The notes: generated by a model not told the origin, from the sequence alone. A stretch of 64,000 nt of DNA from Palsa-513 sp050010595 (GCA_050010595.1 JBEKKS010000005.1:1-64000); one strand, 5' to 3'; numbered from the stretch's first letter, positions 1-7,669 are shown. Numbers and translations are program-made.

Positions 1-77
1 CTATGGCAGCAACACCGTGTCGACCACCGCGCAATACGACTGTGCGGTGCAATGACCGAGATCACACGAGGAGAGAG

Positions 78-707
78 ATGACGATCGCATGGGATGTGCC
101 CGGACTTCCGTTCACCGTCTCGCCGTCGTCTGAGGAGGCGTGGAGCGTCGAGAAGGCGACTGCGACGGTGACGGGCAGAGCTGCCGCGCACAGTGACATC
201 TTCATCGACCCGGGATCGGCCAACCAGCTCAATGCCGAGTCGATGCTCAATGCCGCGACGCTGCTTGGCGTCCCCCCAGACGGCGACTTCCAATTCAGTG
301 CTCGCGTCACCGTCGAATTCGCCTCCACTTTTGACGCCGGAGCGCTGCTCCTGTGGATCGACGAGCGCCACTGGGGCAAGCTCTGCTTCGAGTACTCGCC
401 CGACCCCGAACCAATGATCGTCTCGGTCGTGGCCCGCGGCGCCGGAGACGACGCCAACGCTTTCACCGTCGAAGGCCGGACGGCGTGGCTACGTGTATCT
501 CGAATCGATAACGCCTTCGCCTACCACGCCTCCCTGGATGGCAAAACCTGGCGGTTCGTCCGCGTCTTCAACATCGACCACGGATCGACGACCCCCGCTT
601 CAATTGGCTTCGAGGCACAATCGCCGACCGGTCACGGCTGCGTTGTCACGTTCGACGACATCCAGTTCACGCGCGAGCGCCTACACGACCTGCGCTCCGG
701 CTCGTGA
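78..707 (+). CDS. DUF1349 family protein (concanavalin-like lectin/glucanase fold)
   Basis: The 209-residue product looks like the DUF1349 / 'regulation of enolase' (YpmR-like) family: a beta-sandwich with phrases such as LLLWIDERHWGKLCFEYSPD, FAYHASLDGKTWRFVRVF and SIGFEAQSPTGHGCVVTFDD, typical of this fold. There is no signal peptide, so it is probably cytosolic. I chose the ATG at 78 because a purine-rich GAGGAGAGAG lies directly upstream; an upstream in-frame extension to position 3 reads as arginine-rich filler. The family binds carbohydrate-like ligands by fold, but no enzymatic role is established. It stands alone; the next 215 bp hold no convincing gene. Confidence 0.75.
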   Translation: MTIAWDVPGLPFTVSPSSEEAWSVEKATATVTGRAAAHSDIFIDPGSANQLNAESMLNAATLLGVPPDGDFQFSARVTVEFASTFDAGALLLWIDERHWGKLCFEYSPDPEPMIVSVVARGAGDDANAFTVEGRTAWLRVSRIDNAFAYHASLDGKTWRFVRVFNIDHGSTTPASIGFEAQSPTGHGCVVTFDDIQFTRERLHDLRSGS

Positions 708-922
708 CCGCGTGAAGGAATAGCCCGCCAACTGTGCGTCCTCTGGGCGACAGCGGTAGCGGGCGGCGATCTCCGCGCGCTCCTGCTTGGCGCGGACAGC
801 AGACGCCCACCTGCTTAGCACGCTGCTGGCCACCTCACCAGCGACGAGTGTCGCCCGGGGCGCAAAACCGTCGCGCTACGCCGCCTTGATGTCGCTTCCG
901 GCGCTCGGGGCTGACGGGCGGG

Positions 923-1438
923 TCAGTCGGCGGCGGGTCCGAGGAGCCGTTCGACGAGGACGCAGTCTTTCCATTGGCCGTCGAGCTTGCCGTGGCGGCG
1001 CTGGATGCCGACCTCGTCGAAGCCGGCGGCGCGGTGGGCGGTGAGGCTGGGTGCGTTGTCGGTGAAGACACGGCTGGTCAGCTTGTAGAGGCCCTGTCGT
1101 TCTGATTCGGCGGCTAGTTCGGTGAGTAGCGTCCGGCCTAGTCCGCGTCCGCGCGCGTTGGGGTGAACGTACACAGCGTGTTCTCCGACGCCTTGGTAGA
1201 CGCAGCGGTCTGAGTAGGCGGCTGCGCGCGCCCAGCCGATGACCTCGCCGCCTTCGACTGCGACGAGGAACGGTTGGCCGTCGGTGGCCCAGCTTTGGAT
1301 GTCCTCGACAGCGCGCGGCGTAGTCTCGAATGTCGCGACGCGCTCCGCGATCCCGGCGTTGTAGATGTCGGCGACCGCGGCGAGATCCTCGACCTGGGCC
1401 AGGCGGATCGTCAACGGGTGCGGCGTGACGCTCGTCAC
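923..1438 (-). CDS. arsN1: ArsN1-type GNAT N-acetyltransferase
   Basis: A 171-residue GNAT acetyltransferase of the phosphinothricin/arsinothricin acetyltransferase type. It has the N-terminal IRLAQVEDLAAVADIYN, the acetyl-CoA-binding signature VHPNARGRGLGRTLL and the terminal RAAGFDEVGIQRRHGKLDGQWKD typical of ArsN1/PAT proteins. Known ArsN1 members acetylate the amino group of arsinothricin or related amino-acid antibiotics. The GTG start at 1438 overlaps the arsM stop by 4 nt (GTGA), so it is the last gene of the arsR-arsM-arsN1 operon. Context favours arsinothricin detoxification over generic PAT, but the substrate is inferred. Confidence 0.82.
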   Translation of the reverse strand: MTSVTPHPLTIRLAQVEDLAAVADIYNAGIAERVATFETTPRAVEDIQSWATDGQPFLVAVEGGEVIGWARAAAYSDRCVYQGVGEHAVYVHPNARGRGLGRTLLTELAAESERQGLYKLTSRVFTDNAPSLTAHRAAGFDEVGIQRRHGKLDGQWKDCVLVERLLGPAAD

Positions 1439-2343
1439 GAGGACTTGCGTGCTCGGATGATCGCGGCGTTCGCGTGCTCGTGAACCGCGTGCGTGGGGCG
1501 GATCTCGATCTTCTGGAAGCCGGCGTCGTTGAGCGCGGCGCGAAACTGGGGCTCTGTGAGTGCGCCGGCGACGCAACCGGTCCACGCGGCGATGTCGTCT
1601 TTGGTCTCCTCGTCGAGGTCGGAGTCGGCGATCACGTCTGAGACGGCGAAGCGCCCGCCCGGGCGCAGCACACGGGCGGCTTCGCGCATCACAGTGGACT
1701 TGTCGGCGGCGAGGTTGATCACGCAGTTGGAGATGACGACGTCGACCGTTGCGTCCGGGAGCGGGATCTGTTCGAGGTAGCCCTTGAGGAACTCGACGTT
1801 CTCGACGCCCGCCTCGCTGGCGTTGGTGCGTGCGAGCTCGAGCATCTCGTCGGTCATGTCAAGGCCGATCGCCTTACCCGTCGGTCCGACGCGCTTGGCG
1901 GAGAGCAGGACGTCGATGCCGCCGCCGGACCCGAGGTCGAGGACTGTCTCGCCCTCATGCAGTTCGGCGACGGCGGTGGGGTTGCCGCAGCCGAGGGAGG
2001 CGAGCTTGGCGGTGTCGGGGAGATGTTCGTGGTCGCCGAGGGCGTAGAGCGCAGCGCCGAAGACCTCGCTGCCGCCGTCGAAGGTCTCGCTCGGCGCGCA
2101 GCAGCCGCTGCCAGGATCGCTGCTCGCGACCTGTATGGCGGCCGCGGCATAGCGCTCGCGCACCTGCTCTCGGATGTCGCCGGCTGGGGTTTGGGGGCTC
2201 TTGCCGGCTGAGCAGTCGCAGCCCTCGGCGTGGCTGGGGTCGCAGCACTCGGCCTTGGCGCTCGGCTCGCAGCAGCTCGCCTGCGCGTCGGGTGCGCAAC
2301 AGGAGTTCGCGGTCGTCTCGACAGGGGTGCTCAGCTCAGCCAT
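1435..2343 (-). CDS. arsM: Arsenite S-adenosylmethionine methyltransferase with Cys-rich N-terminus
   Basis: A 302-residue cytosolic arsenite methyltransferase that converts As(III) to methylated, volatile species with SAM. The SAM motif VLDLGSGGGIDV lies at residues 134-145. The conserved arsenic-binding cysteines are probably C81/C82, C207 (SNCVIN) and C257 (TGCVAG). Unusually, residues 15-44 carry eight further cysteines in pairs (15/16, 24/25, 33/34, 42/44), a tail that could scavenge As(III). The start overlaps the arsR stop by 13 nt, so the two are translationally coupled. The cysteine tail is seen directly; its metal-delivery role is inferred. Confidence 0.93.
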   Translation of the reverse strand: MAELSTPVETTANSCCAPDAQASCCEPSAKAECCDPSHAEGCDCSAGKSPQTPAGDIREQVRERYAAAAIQVASSDPGSGCCAPSETFDGGSEVFGAALYALGDHEHLPDTAKLASLGCGNPTAVAELHEGETVLDLGSGGGIDVLLSAKRVGPTGKAIGLDMTDEMLELARTNASEAGVENVEFLKGYLEQIPLPDATVDVVISNCVINLAADKSTVMREAARVLRPGGRFAVSDVIADSDLDEETKDDIAAWTGCVAGALTEPQFRAALNDAGFQKIEIRPTHAVHEHANAAIIRARKSS

Positions 2344-2684
2344 GCAGACAGCTCCTCCAGGGCCTCGGGGATCACGTAGTAGTAAGCCCACAGGCCCGGG
2401 CGCTCGCAACCAACGATGCCCGCTGCGCGCAGAACCTTGAGGTGGTGCGACACGGTCGGCTGCGCGAGGTCAAACAGGGGCACGAGCTCGCAGACGCACA
2501 CCTTTCCCGCGTGCTTTCGCAGCACATCGACGAGCTGCAGGCGAACCGGGTCACCAAGCGCCTTGGCGATGTGCGCCATGCGTTGCGCCTGTTCGCGCTC
2601 GATGTCCGGGTAGACCACCGGCTCGCAGCACGGTTCGCCGGGCAGTCGCTTGGTCTTCGGGGCGAGTTCCAAATCGACGCTCAT
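2331..2684 (-). CDS. arsR: ArsR/SmtB-family arsenic-responsive repressor
   Basis: A 117-residue winged-helix repressor that should leave its operator when As(III) binds. The metal-site CVCEL motif (C63, C65) is in the alpha-3 region of classical ArsR, and the DNA-recognition helix reads QPTVSHHLKVLRAAGIV. Extra cysteines C19, C20 and C93 could complete or extend the thiolate site. It is the first gene of the leftward operon with arsM and arsN1. Its ATG is only 34 nt from the left end of an inserted transposon, so its native promoter/operator has been separated from it and current expression may depend on the element. Confidence 0.92.
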   Translation of the reverse strand: MSVDLELAPKTKRLPGEPCCEPVVYPDIEREQAQRMAHIAKALGDPVRLQLVDVLRKHAGKVCVCELVPLFDLAQPTVSHHLKVLRAAGIVGCERPGLWAYYYVIPEALEELSAWLS

Positions 2685-2696
2685 CTATCCACTTAT

Positions 2697-2705
2697 ATCT
2701 ATTGA
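2697..2705. promoter_or_regulatory. Left half of a disrupted ArsR operator
   Basis: ATCTATTGA here and TCAATTGAT at 4729-4737 form a 9-bp inverted repeat (8/9 match) with an 11-bp spacer once the transposon and one target-duplication copy are removed. The site would lie between divergent arsR and arsC, where an ArsR operator is expected. It is inferred from sequence symmetry. Confidence 0.5.
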
Positions 2706-2709
2706 ACTC

Positions 2710-2717
2710 GCTAATGT
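2710..2717. repeat. Target-site duplication, left copy
   Basis: GCTAATGT, an 8-bp direct repeat identical to 4722-4729, immediately outside the left terminal inverted repeat. An 8-bp duplication is the usual length for IS1595-family insertions. Confidence 0.93.
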
Positions 2718-2744
2718 GGCAACTATCCCTTGACAGGGGGTAGA
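2718..2744. repeat. Left terminal inverted repeat of the IS1595-family element
   Basis: 27-bp repeat matching the reverse complement of 4695-4721 at 25 of 27 positions; the first 12 bases from the outer end are identical. Confidence 0.92.
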
Positions 2745-2764
2745 TATCGTGGGACAATTTACCC

Positions 2765-3727
2765 ATGCCGCCAGTCAATCGAGATCAACCGAAGCGCGCC
2801 GAGTCCTCGTCCTCTCAGTTCTCGCTCATGGAGTTCATGCGCGAGTTCCCTGACGACGCTACCTGCCTTGAGTGGCTTTGGCGCAACCGTTACTCCGACG
2901 ATGGATCGCACGCTGAGTGCCCGTCGTGCGAGCGCGTGCGCAAGTTCCACAAGGTCAACGATCGGCCGGCGTGGGATTGCGACTCGTGCGGCCATCACAT
3001 GCACCCGTTGGCGGGAACGATCTTCGAGAAGTCGTCCACGTCGCTTCACCTTTGGTTCTTCGCAATCCACCTCATGACTAGCACTCGCTGCGGAGTGTCC
3101 GCCAAGCAGCTTGAGCGCGAGCTTGGCGTGACCTACAAGACCGCGTGGCGCATGGCCAACCTGATCCGCAACGAACTCATGACGCCGGACGACGAGCTGC
3201 TGTCCGGTGACGTTGAGGTTGACGAGACATGGATCGGTGGGAAGCCGCGCGCCGCTGACATTCGCCGCCACCAGGCAGCGTCGCGGCCCAAGCAGGCCGC
3301 GCGCAAGTGGCGCGACACCGGCGACAAGAAGACCCCCGTGTTCGGCGCGGTCGAGCGCAAGGGACGGATCAGGGCCGTGGCGCTGCACGACAGTAGAGAT
3401 CTGAAGGGCGTCGTCGCGACCCACGTTCTCCCCGAGTCCGTGATCTTCTCCGACGAGTTCCCCGCCTACGTCGGCCTGCACCGCACCTATCGCGGCCACC
3501 ATCGCATCCGCCACAAGGAACACGTCTACGTGAGCGGAGACGTCCACACGAACACCATCGAAGGGTTCTTCGGCAACCTGAAGAACGGGCTGCGCGGCAC
3601 CTACCATGCCGTCTCCCGCAAGTGGTTGCAGTCGTACCTAGACGAGTTCACATGGCGGTACAACCACCGCCATGATGAGCGCGCGATGTTCCGGCTACTT
3701 CTTAGTAGAGCCGCTAGCGGGCGGTGA
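2765..3727 (+). CDS. IS1595-family (ISXO2-like) transposase
   Basis: A 320-residue transposase of the ISXO2/IS1595 type. The N-terminal zinc ribbon has paired cysteines C52/C55 and C72/C75, followed by the helix-turn-helix-like VSAKQLERELGVTYKTAWRM (about 111-130). The catalytic core has Asp153 in GDVEVDETWIGG, Asp230 in FSDEFPAY, and N263/E266 in HTNTIEGFFGNLKNGLRGTY. Length is normal for the family and no frameshift is seen, so it is probably active. The start lies 20 bp inside the left inverted repeat. Confidence 0.93.
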   Translation: MPPVNRDQPKRAESSSSQFSLMEFMREFPDDATCLEWLWRNRYSDDGSHAECPSCERVRKFHKVNDRPAWDCDSCGHHMHPLAGTIFEKSSTSLHLWFFAIHLMTSTRCGVSAKQLERELGVTYKTAWRMANLIRNELMTPDDELLSGDVEVDETWIGGKPRAADIRRHQAASRPKQAARKWRDTGDKKTPVFGAVERKGRIRAVALHDSRDLKGVVATHVLPESVIFSDEFPAYVGLHRTYRGHHRIRHKEHVYVSGDVHTNTIEGFFGNLKNGLRGTYHAVSRKWLQSYLDEFTWRYNHRHDERAMFRLLLSRAASGR

Positions 3728-3854
3728 CGCCTTCGGCGTGGCGAGCTTCTTGAGGTTCGCAAAGAACTCACCGCGCTTCGGGATCGGGACCGTGAGTCCC
3801 TTCGGCGTTTGCTCTGTCTTCGGCCTGTCGGGCATCGATCTCCAAGGGTAGCGA

Positions 3855-4652
3855 GTGGACGAACCTTCCTTGATCGGCATTCGCCGCAGGATTGATCGCG
3901 CACAGTCCAAATTGGACGATCTCAACGCGGAAGTCGGTCCTTGGATCAAGGACGAGTCCAACGAGCTGCGGGGCGAGGTACACCCCGACACGGGCAAGTT
4001 CGTCGGGTACATCGATCTCCGTGGCGAGCCGCCAATCGACTGGAGCATCGAGGTCGGCGAGATCGTCCACAACCTGCGCGCGTCTCTGGACAGCCTCGTC
4101 TGGTTGATGGTGCCCAGACGCCGACGCACCATTCGCACTTGCTTTCCGATTCACACTGACCCGGACGAGTTCGCGTGCGCCGTCACGCTGCCCGCGAGAA
4201 AGAGGCGTCCCGGTCCCCTCACCGGGCTCGACCCCGCATCTGCGCCATTCGCATTCATCGAGGCGGCCCAACCGTACAACGGACCGCACGGGGCGGAATA
4301 CCACCCGCTGTTCATCATCCGTGAGCTTTCCAACGAGGACAAACACCGCACCATCCTCGCGCGCACCATAGGCATACCAACGAGCGATGGTAAGCCGGTC
4401 ATCAACTTCTTCACGAACGATCTCGAAGTCATCCGCGAGAGCGTCTGGCTCAAAGTCGATGGGCCGGTAATACAAGGCGCACCAGTCATGGGCGGCGACG
4501 TTCAGATCACCGGGAAGAACCCGCAAATGAAGGTGGAAGCCGGTCTTCCCTTGAGCGTAGCTTTCGGGAAGCCAATGCTTGTTGTGAGCGGGCTCGCCCA
4601 AGTCGTACAAGAAACGCGACGCCTCATCGAGGCCATCGCGAAGATCGCGTAG
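3855..4652 (+). CDS. Transposon passenger protein of unknown function
   Basis: A 265-residue protein starting with GTG and lying wholly inside the transposon ends. I do not recognise a named domain. It has a predicted N-terminal coiled-coil-like helix (about 8-30), a central IVHNLRASLDSLVW block (70-83) and an RELSNEDKHRTIL block (156-168), the second with a polar N-x-D-K-H-R cluster. There is no signal peptide or membrane segment. Base composition is less GC-rich than the flanking chromosome. The 127-bp gap from the transposase and common strand suggest it travels with the element as a passenger; defence, toxin or regulatory roles are possible but unsupported. Confidence 0.72.
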   Translation: MDEPSLIGIRRRIDRAQSKLDDLNAEVGPWIKDESNELRGEVHPDTGKFVGYIDLRGEPPIDWSIEVGEIVHNLRASLDSLVWLMVPRRRRTIRTCFPIHTDPDEFACAVTLPARKRRPGPLTGLDPASAPFAFIEAAQPYNGPHGAEYHPLFIIRELSNEDKHRTILARTIGIPTSDGKPVINFFTNDLEVIRESVWLKVDGPVIQGAPVMGGDVQITGKNPQMKVEAGLPLSVAFGKPMLVVSGLAQVVQETRRLIEAIAKIA

Positions 4653-4694
4653 AGCCGCCACCGTCTCAGCATCCGCTTGCCATGCCGGAGGAAG

Positions 4695-4721
4695 TCTACC
4701 CCCGGTCATGGGATAGTTGCC
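4695..4721. repeat. Right terminal inverted repeat of the IS1595-family element
   Basis: Reverse complement matches the left end at 25 of 27 bases. Its outer end abuts the right target-site copy. Confidence 0.92.
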
Positions 4722-4729
4722 GCTAATGT
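4722..4729. repeat. Target-site duplication, right copy
   Basis: GCTAATGT, identical to 2710-2717. It is followed directly by the right half of the split ArsR operator-like repeat. Confidence 0.93.
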
Positions 4730-4737
4730 CAATTGAT
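4729..4737. promoter_or_regulatory. Right half of the disrupted ArsR operator
   Basis: TCAATTGAT, the partner of ATCTATTGA at 2697-2705 in the reconstructed pre-insertion sequence. It lies 14 bp upstream of the arsC GTG. Confidence 0.5.
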
Positions 4738-4751
4738 AGCGTCCTGGTCGC

Positions 4752-5144
4752 GTGACCTACGTACTGTTCGTTTGCAACCACAACGCTGGGCGCCCGCAGA
4801 TGGCGCAGGCGTTCTTCGAGCGTGACGCACCACAGGGCGCTGAGGCCGAGTCGGCTGGCACCAATCCGGGCGAGCGCGTCTGGCCCGCAGTGGTCGAGGT
4901 GATGGCCGAGGTCGGGATCGACATCGCCGATCGCAGGCCGAAGAAGCTGACCGTGGAGATGCAGCAGCGCGCTGACCTGGCGGTGACGATGGGTTGCGGC
5001 GACGCCTGCCCGTATGTCCCGACGACGGTCGAGGACTGGGATCTTCCGGACCCTGCGGGCCGGCCGATCGACGAGATCCGAGCGGTGCGCGACACGATCG
5101 AGGCACGCGTCAAAGCGCTGATCGCCAGCAGGCTCGCTGCCTAG
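4752..5144 (+). CDS. arsC: Arsenate reductase, low-molecular-weight phosphatase type
   Basis: A 130-residue LMW-PTPase-fold arsenate reductase that would reduce As(V) to As(III). The P-loop is C8-NHNAG-R14, matching the CX5R catalytic motif, and the general acid loop is DWDLPDP (Asp near 96-100). Further cysteines C77 and C81 (GCGDACPY) could take part in thiol relay. The residue after Arg14 is proline (P15), where the family has Ser/Thr that stabilises the catalytic thiolate; one base change (TCG to CCG) would explain it. The GTG start is 22 nt from the right target duplication. Activity may be reduced. Confidence 0.85.
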   Translation: MTYVLFVCNHNAGRPQMAQAFFERDAPQGAEAESAGTNPGERVWPAVVEVMAEVGIDIADRRPKKLTVEMQQRADLAVTMGCGDACPYVPTTVEDWDLPDPAGRPIDEIRAVRDTIEARVKALIASRLAA

Positions 5145-5186
5145 GAGGAGGAGCGAGACATGAAGTACTGACGTCTGTGCGAAGAG

Positions 5187-5219
5187 CATTGTATTACGCT
5201 ACTAAAGCGTAATGCAATG
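5187..5219. promoter_or_regulatory. Palindromic MarR operator overlapping the marR start
   Basis: Inverted repeat CATTGTATTACGCT - ACTAA - AGCGTAATGCAATG: 14-bp arms matching at 13 of 14 positions with a 5-bp spacer. The right arm ends in the ATG of the MarR-family gene at 5217. Position and symmetry fit autorepression of the marR-clc operon. Confidence 0.72.
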
Positions 5220-5645
5220 AGTGTTGCAAACCGACCCAGCCGTTCGATGGCCCGCGACCCGCAAGGGATCGATCAGTACCGTGCTGCCGCCGCGTTGCGG
5301 TCGGCGCTGCGCCGGTTTTCGCATGCCAGTGAGCGCATCCTCGGTCTGTGTGGGCTGACTGGCGAGCGCTACGAGCTGTTGCTTGCGATCAAGGTTGCTG
5401 AGAACGAAGTCGAGCGCGCGACGGTGTCGGAGCTGACTGTCGCGCTCGGGCTTGCGCAGAGCAGCGTGACGCAGCTTGTTCGCCGCGCCGAGGACGCTGG
5501 GCTGCTGCGCCGTGAGGTGTCAAGCACGGATGCCAGGGTGCGCTACCTGCGATTGTCGTCGCAGGGCGAGCGTCGGCTGGCCGAGGCGGTAGCCGCACTG
5601 GGCGAGGAGCGCGCGCGACTCGCGGACGTGCTCAGCCGCCAATGA
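5217..5645 (+). CDS. MarR-family transcriptional regulator
   Basis: A 142-residue winged-helix regulator. The HTH region is VSELTVALGLAQSSVTQLVRRAEDAGLLRREVSSTDARVRYLRLSS (split here by family convention into helices 3-4 and wing), about residues 72-117, with flanking dimerisation helices. It starts inside a near-perfect palindrome, implying autoregulation, and its stop overlaps the start of the downstream ClC channel gene (ATGA). It therefore probably controls that channel. The inducer is unknown; halide, pH or an organic anion are all possible. Confidence 0.85.
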   Translation: MSVANRPSRSMARDPQGIDQYRAAAALRSALRRFSHASERILGLCGLTGERYELLLAIKVAENEVERATVSELTVALGLAQSSVTQLVRRAEDAGLLRREVSSTDARVRYLRLSSQGERRLAEAVAALGEERARLADVLSRQ

Positions 5646-7669
5646 AGGCGGTGCCCGCCGGCGACGCGGGATCGGTGCCGGCGCCGTCGCGGGTGCCGCT
5701 GGTCGGGGCGGCGCGGTCTTGGCTTGGTGGTGCGCGGCTTGGGCTTGTGGCCATGGCGCTGCTGGTCGGCGCCGGTGCCGGTCTGGGTGCTGCCGGGTTC
5801 AGGTGGCTGATCTACGCGTTCACATGGCTTGCGACGGGGCATGATCAGTTCGGCCAACAGGGGCATGTTGGGAGCTTGCACCTGCCGTGGCTCGGGATTT
5901 GGTTTCTGCTCCTGATTCCTGTGGTGGGCGGCCTGTTGTACGGACCGCTGATCCAGCGCTTCGCGCGTGAAGCGCGCGGCCACGGGGTGCCGGAGGTGAT
6001 GCTCGCCGTCTCCGAGAACGGCGGGCGGATCCGTCCCCAGGTGACTGTGGTCAAGGCGCTCGCCTCGGCAATCACGATCGGGACTGGCGGATCGGTCGGC
6101 CGCGAGGGTCCGATCGTGCAGATCGGCTCCGCGCTGGCCTCGACCCTCGGTCAGCTTGTTCGGATGTCGGAGACTCGGCTGCGGATCATCGTCGCGTGCG
6201 GCGCGGCCGGCGGGATCGCCGCCACCTTCAACGCGCCGATCACCGGCCTGTTCTTCGGGTTCGAGATCATCCTGCGCGAGTTCTCGCTCGATGCTCTGTT
6301 TGCGACCAGTCTGGCCGCTGTGACCGGAGATGTCGTCAGCCGCGCGATCTTCGGCTCGGCGCCGTTCTTTGCGCTCGTCCCGCACGGGCTGACGGTGAGC
6401 AGCGACAACACCTACCTGCTCTGCGGGGTACTCGCCCTCGCGGTTGGGCTAATCGGGTTCGCGTTCAAGGCGTTCCTATACAGGCTCGAGGATCTGGTTG
6501 ACGATCTGTGGCGCGGGCGCCCGGAGTGGGCGCGACCCGCAGTCGGCGGCCTTGCGCTCGGGCTCGTACTACTTGCGCTGCCACAGATGTACGGCGTCGG
6601 CTACCCCGTGATGAACGAGGCGATCGCTGGACACGTCGTGTTCGGGCTGCTGATCGTGTTCATGCTTGGCAAGATCCTCGCCTCGAGCCTGACGCTCTCG
6701 ATCGGCGGCTCCGGCGGGGTATTCGCACCCTCGCTGTTCATTGGCGCAATGGCAGGCATGGCGTTTGGAACGATCGGCCACGAGTTGTTCGGGTCGGCGA
6801 TCGGCCCGCCGGCGCTCTACGCGATCGTGGGGATGGGCGGTGTCTTCGCCGCTGCCGCGCAAGCCCCGCTGACGGCGATCGCCAGCGTCATCGAGATGAC
6901 CGGCAACTTCGGGCTGACGCTTCCGGTCATGCTCACGTGCGCGATCGCGGCAGCCCTCTCGAAGCAGCTCTCCTACGGCAGCGTCTACACCGAGAAGCTC
7001 CTGCGCCGCGGAATCGATATCGAGCGGCCGCGAGCAACCAACGTGCTGCAGGCCCTGACCGTCGCCGACATCATGCAACCCCTCCCGGCTCTCGCCCGAA
7101 CTGACCGGCACGACCCGGGACACGGCGTTGCAGACACCGTCAGCGTCAGCGACGCACAGTGGGAGCGACTTGTTGGCCCGGTTGTCGACAGCAGGCAGGT
7201 GCAGGTTCTCTTCGCTGACGAGTCGCTCGCGCAAGCGTTGCGACAACTCGTCCTCTACGGCCACGCCGGCCTGCCCGTCCTCTCCAACGACAGCCACGAC
7301 CTGCTGGGCTGGGTCACCCGCCAGGGAGTGCTGCGGACCGTCTCGAACAAGCTCCACGAGTCAGCCGCCGAGATCGAGCGCGGAGCGCTCTCCGCCGACT
7401 TCACGGACCACGACCCAGAAGCCATAGCCCACACGCCCAGCTCGCCGCTGGACGGCTACAAGATCGTCGAGATCGCGATCAGCCCCGGCACCCCGGCCGC
7501 CAACAAGCAGGTCAGCGAGATCCCCTGGCCCGCCCAGTCGCGCGTCGTCGCGGCAACCCGCGGCCGAGAGATCGTCCCGCTGCACAGCGACACGCGACTC
7601 CAAGCCGGCGAGCGCGTCATCCTCCTCACACCCAACAGCCAAAATGCGACACAGCCGAACAGTCAATGA
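5642..7669 (+). CDS. ClC-type chloride channel/antiporter with CBS and RCK_C domains
   Basis: A 675-residue inner-membrane ClC protein. The selectivity signatures are GTGGSVGREGP (about 147-157, including the gating glutamate of the GREGP motif) and GGSGGVFAPSLF (about 355-366). Ten or more hydrophobic segments span residues 30-450. The cytosolic C-terminus contains a CBS-like region (about 475-575) and a terminal TrkA-C/RCK_C-like domain (about 595-665), longer than E. coli ClcA. It is co-transcribed with the MarR gene upstream. Whether it is a Cl-/H+ antiporter or a channel cannot be told from sequence alone. Confidence 0.9.
   Translation: MKAVPAGDAGSVPAPSRVPLVGAARSWLGGARLGLVAMALLVGAGAGLGAAGFRWLIYAFTWLATGHDQFGQQGHVGSLHLPWLGIWFLLLIPVVGGLLYGPLIQRFAREARGHGVPEVMLAVSENGGRIRPQVTVVKALASAITIGTGGSVGREGPIVQIGSALASTLGQLVRMSETRLRIIVACGAAGGIAATFNAPITGLFFGFEIILREFSLDALFATSLAAVTGDVVSRAIFGSAPFFALVPHGLTVSSDNTYLLCGVLALAVGLIGFAFKAFLYRLEDLVDDLWRGRPEWARPAVGGLALGLVLLALPQMYGVGYPVMNEAIAGHVVFGLLIVFMLGKILASSLTLSIGGSGGVFAPSLFIGAMAGMAFGTIGHELFGSAIGPPALYAIVGMGGVFAAAAQAPLTAIASVIEMTGNFGLTLPVMLTCAIAAALSKQLSYGSVYTEKLLRRGIDIERPRATNVLQALTVADIMQPLPALARTDRHDPGHGVADTVSVSDAQWERLVGPVVDSRQVQVLFADESLAQALRQLVLYGHAGLPVLSNDSHDLLGWVTRQGVLRTVSNKLHESAAEIERGALSADFTDHDPEAIAHTPSSPLDGYKIVEIAISPGTPAANKQVSEIPWPAQSRVVAATRGREIVPLHSDTRLQAGERVILLTPNSQNATQPNSQ

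Larger units (their letters stand above)
2718..4721 (+). mobile_element. IS1595-family transposon with passenger gene (2,004 bp)
   Basis: The boundaries are defined by 27-bp terminal inverted repeats (2718-2744 and 4695-4721, 25 of 27 matching, outer end GGCAACTATCCC) flanked by perfect 8-bp direct repeats GCTAATGT. Inside are an intact ISXO2/IS1595-type DDE transposase and a second gene on the same strand with no recognisable transposition function. Clean ends, intact transposase and perfect target duplication point to a recent insertion. It sits in the arsR-arsC divergent promoter region. Both internal genes read toward arsC, so read-through from the element could now drive arsC. Confidence 0.92.

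Noticed and set aside
4653..4721. Possible attachment site at the transposon right end
   Set aside because: The sequence is fully explained as a terminal inverted repeat, matched at the left end and flanked by target duplications; no integrase is present.
3768..5189. Long minus-strand reading frame (473 codons) across the transposon end and arsC
   Set aside because: It is antisense to the passenger and arsC, crosses the transposon's right end and its target-site duplication, and has the skewed composition of a shadow frame.
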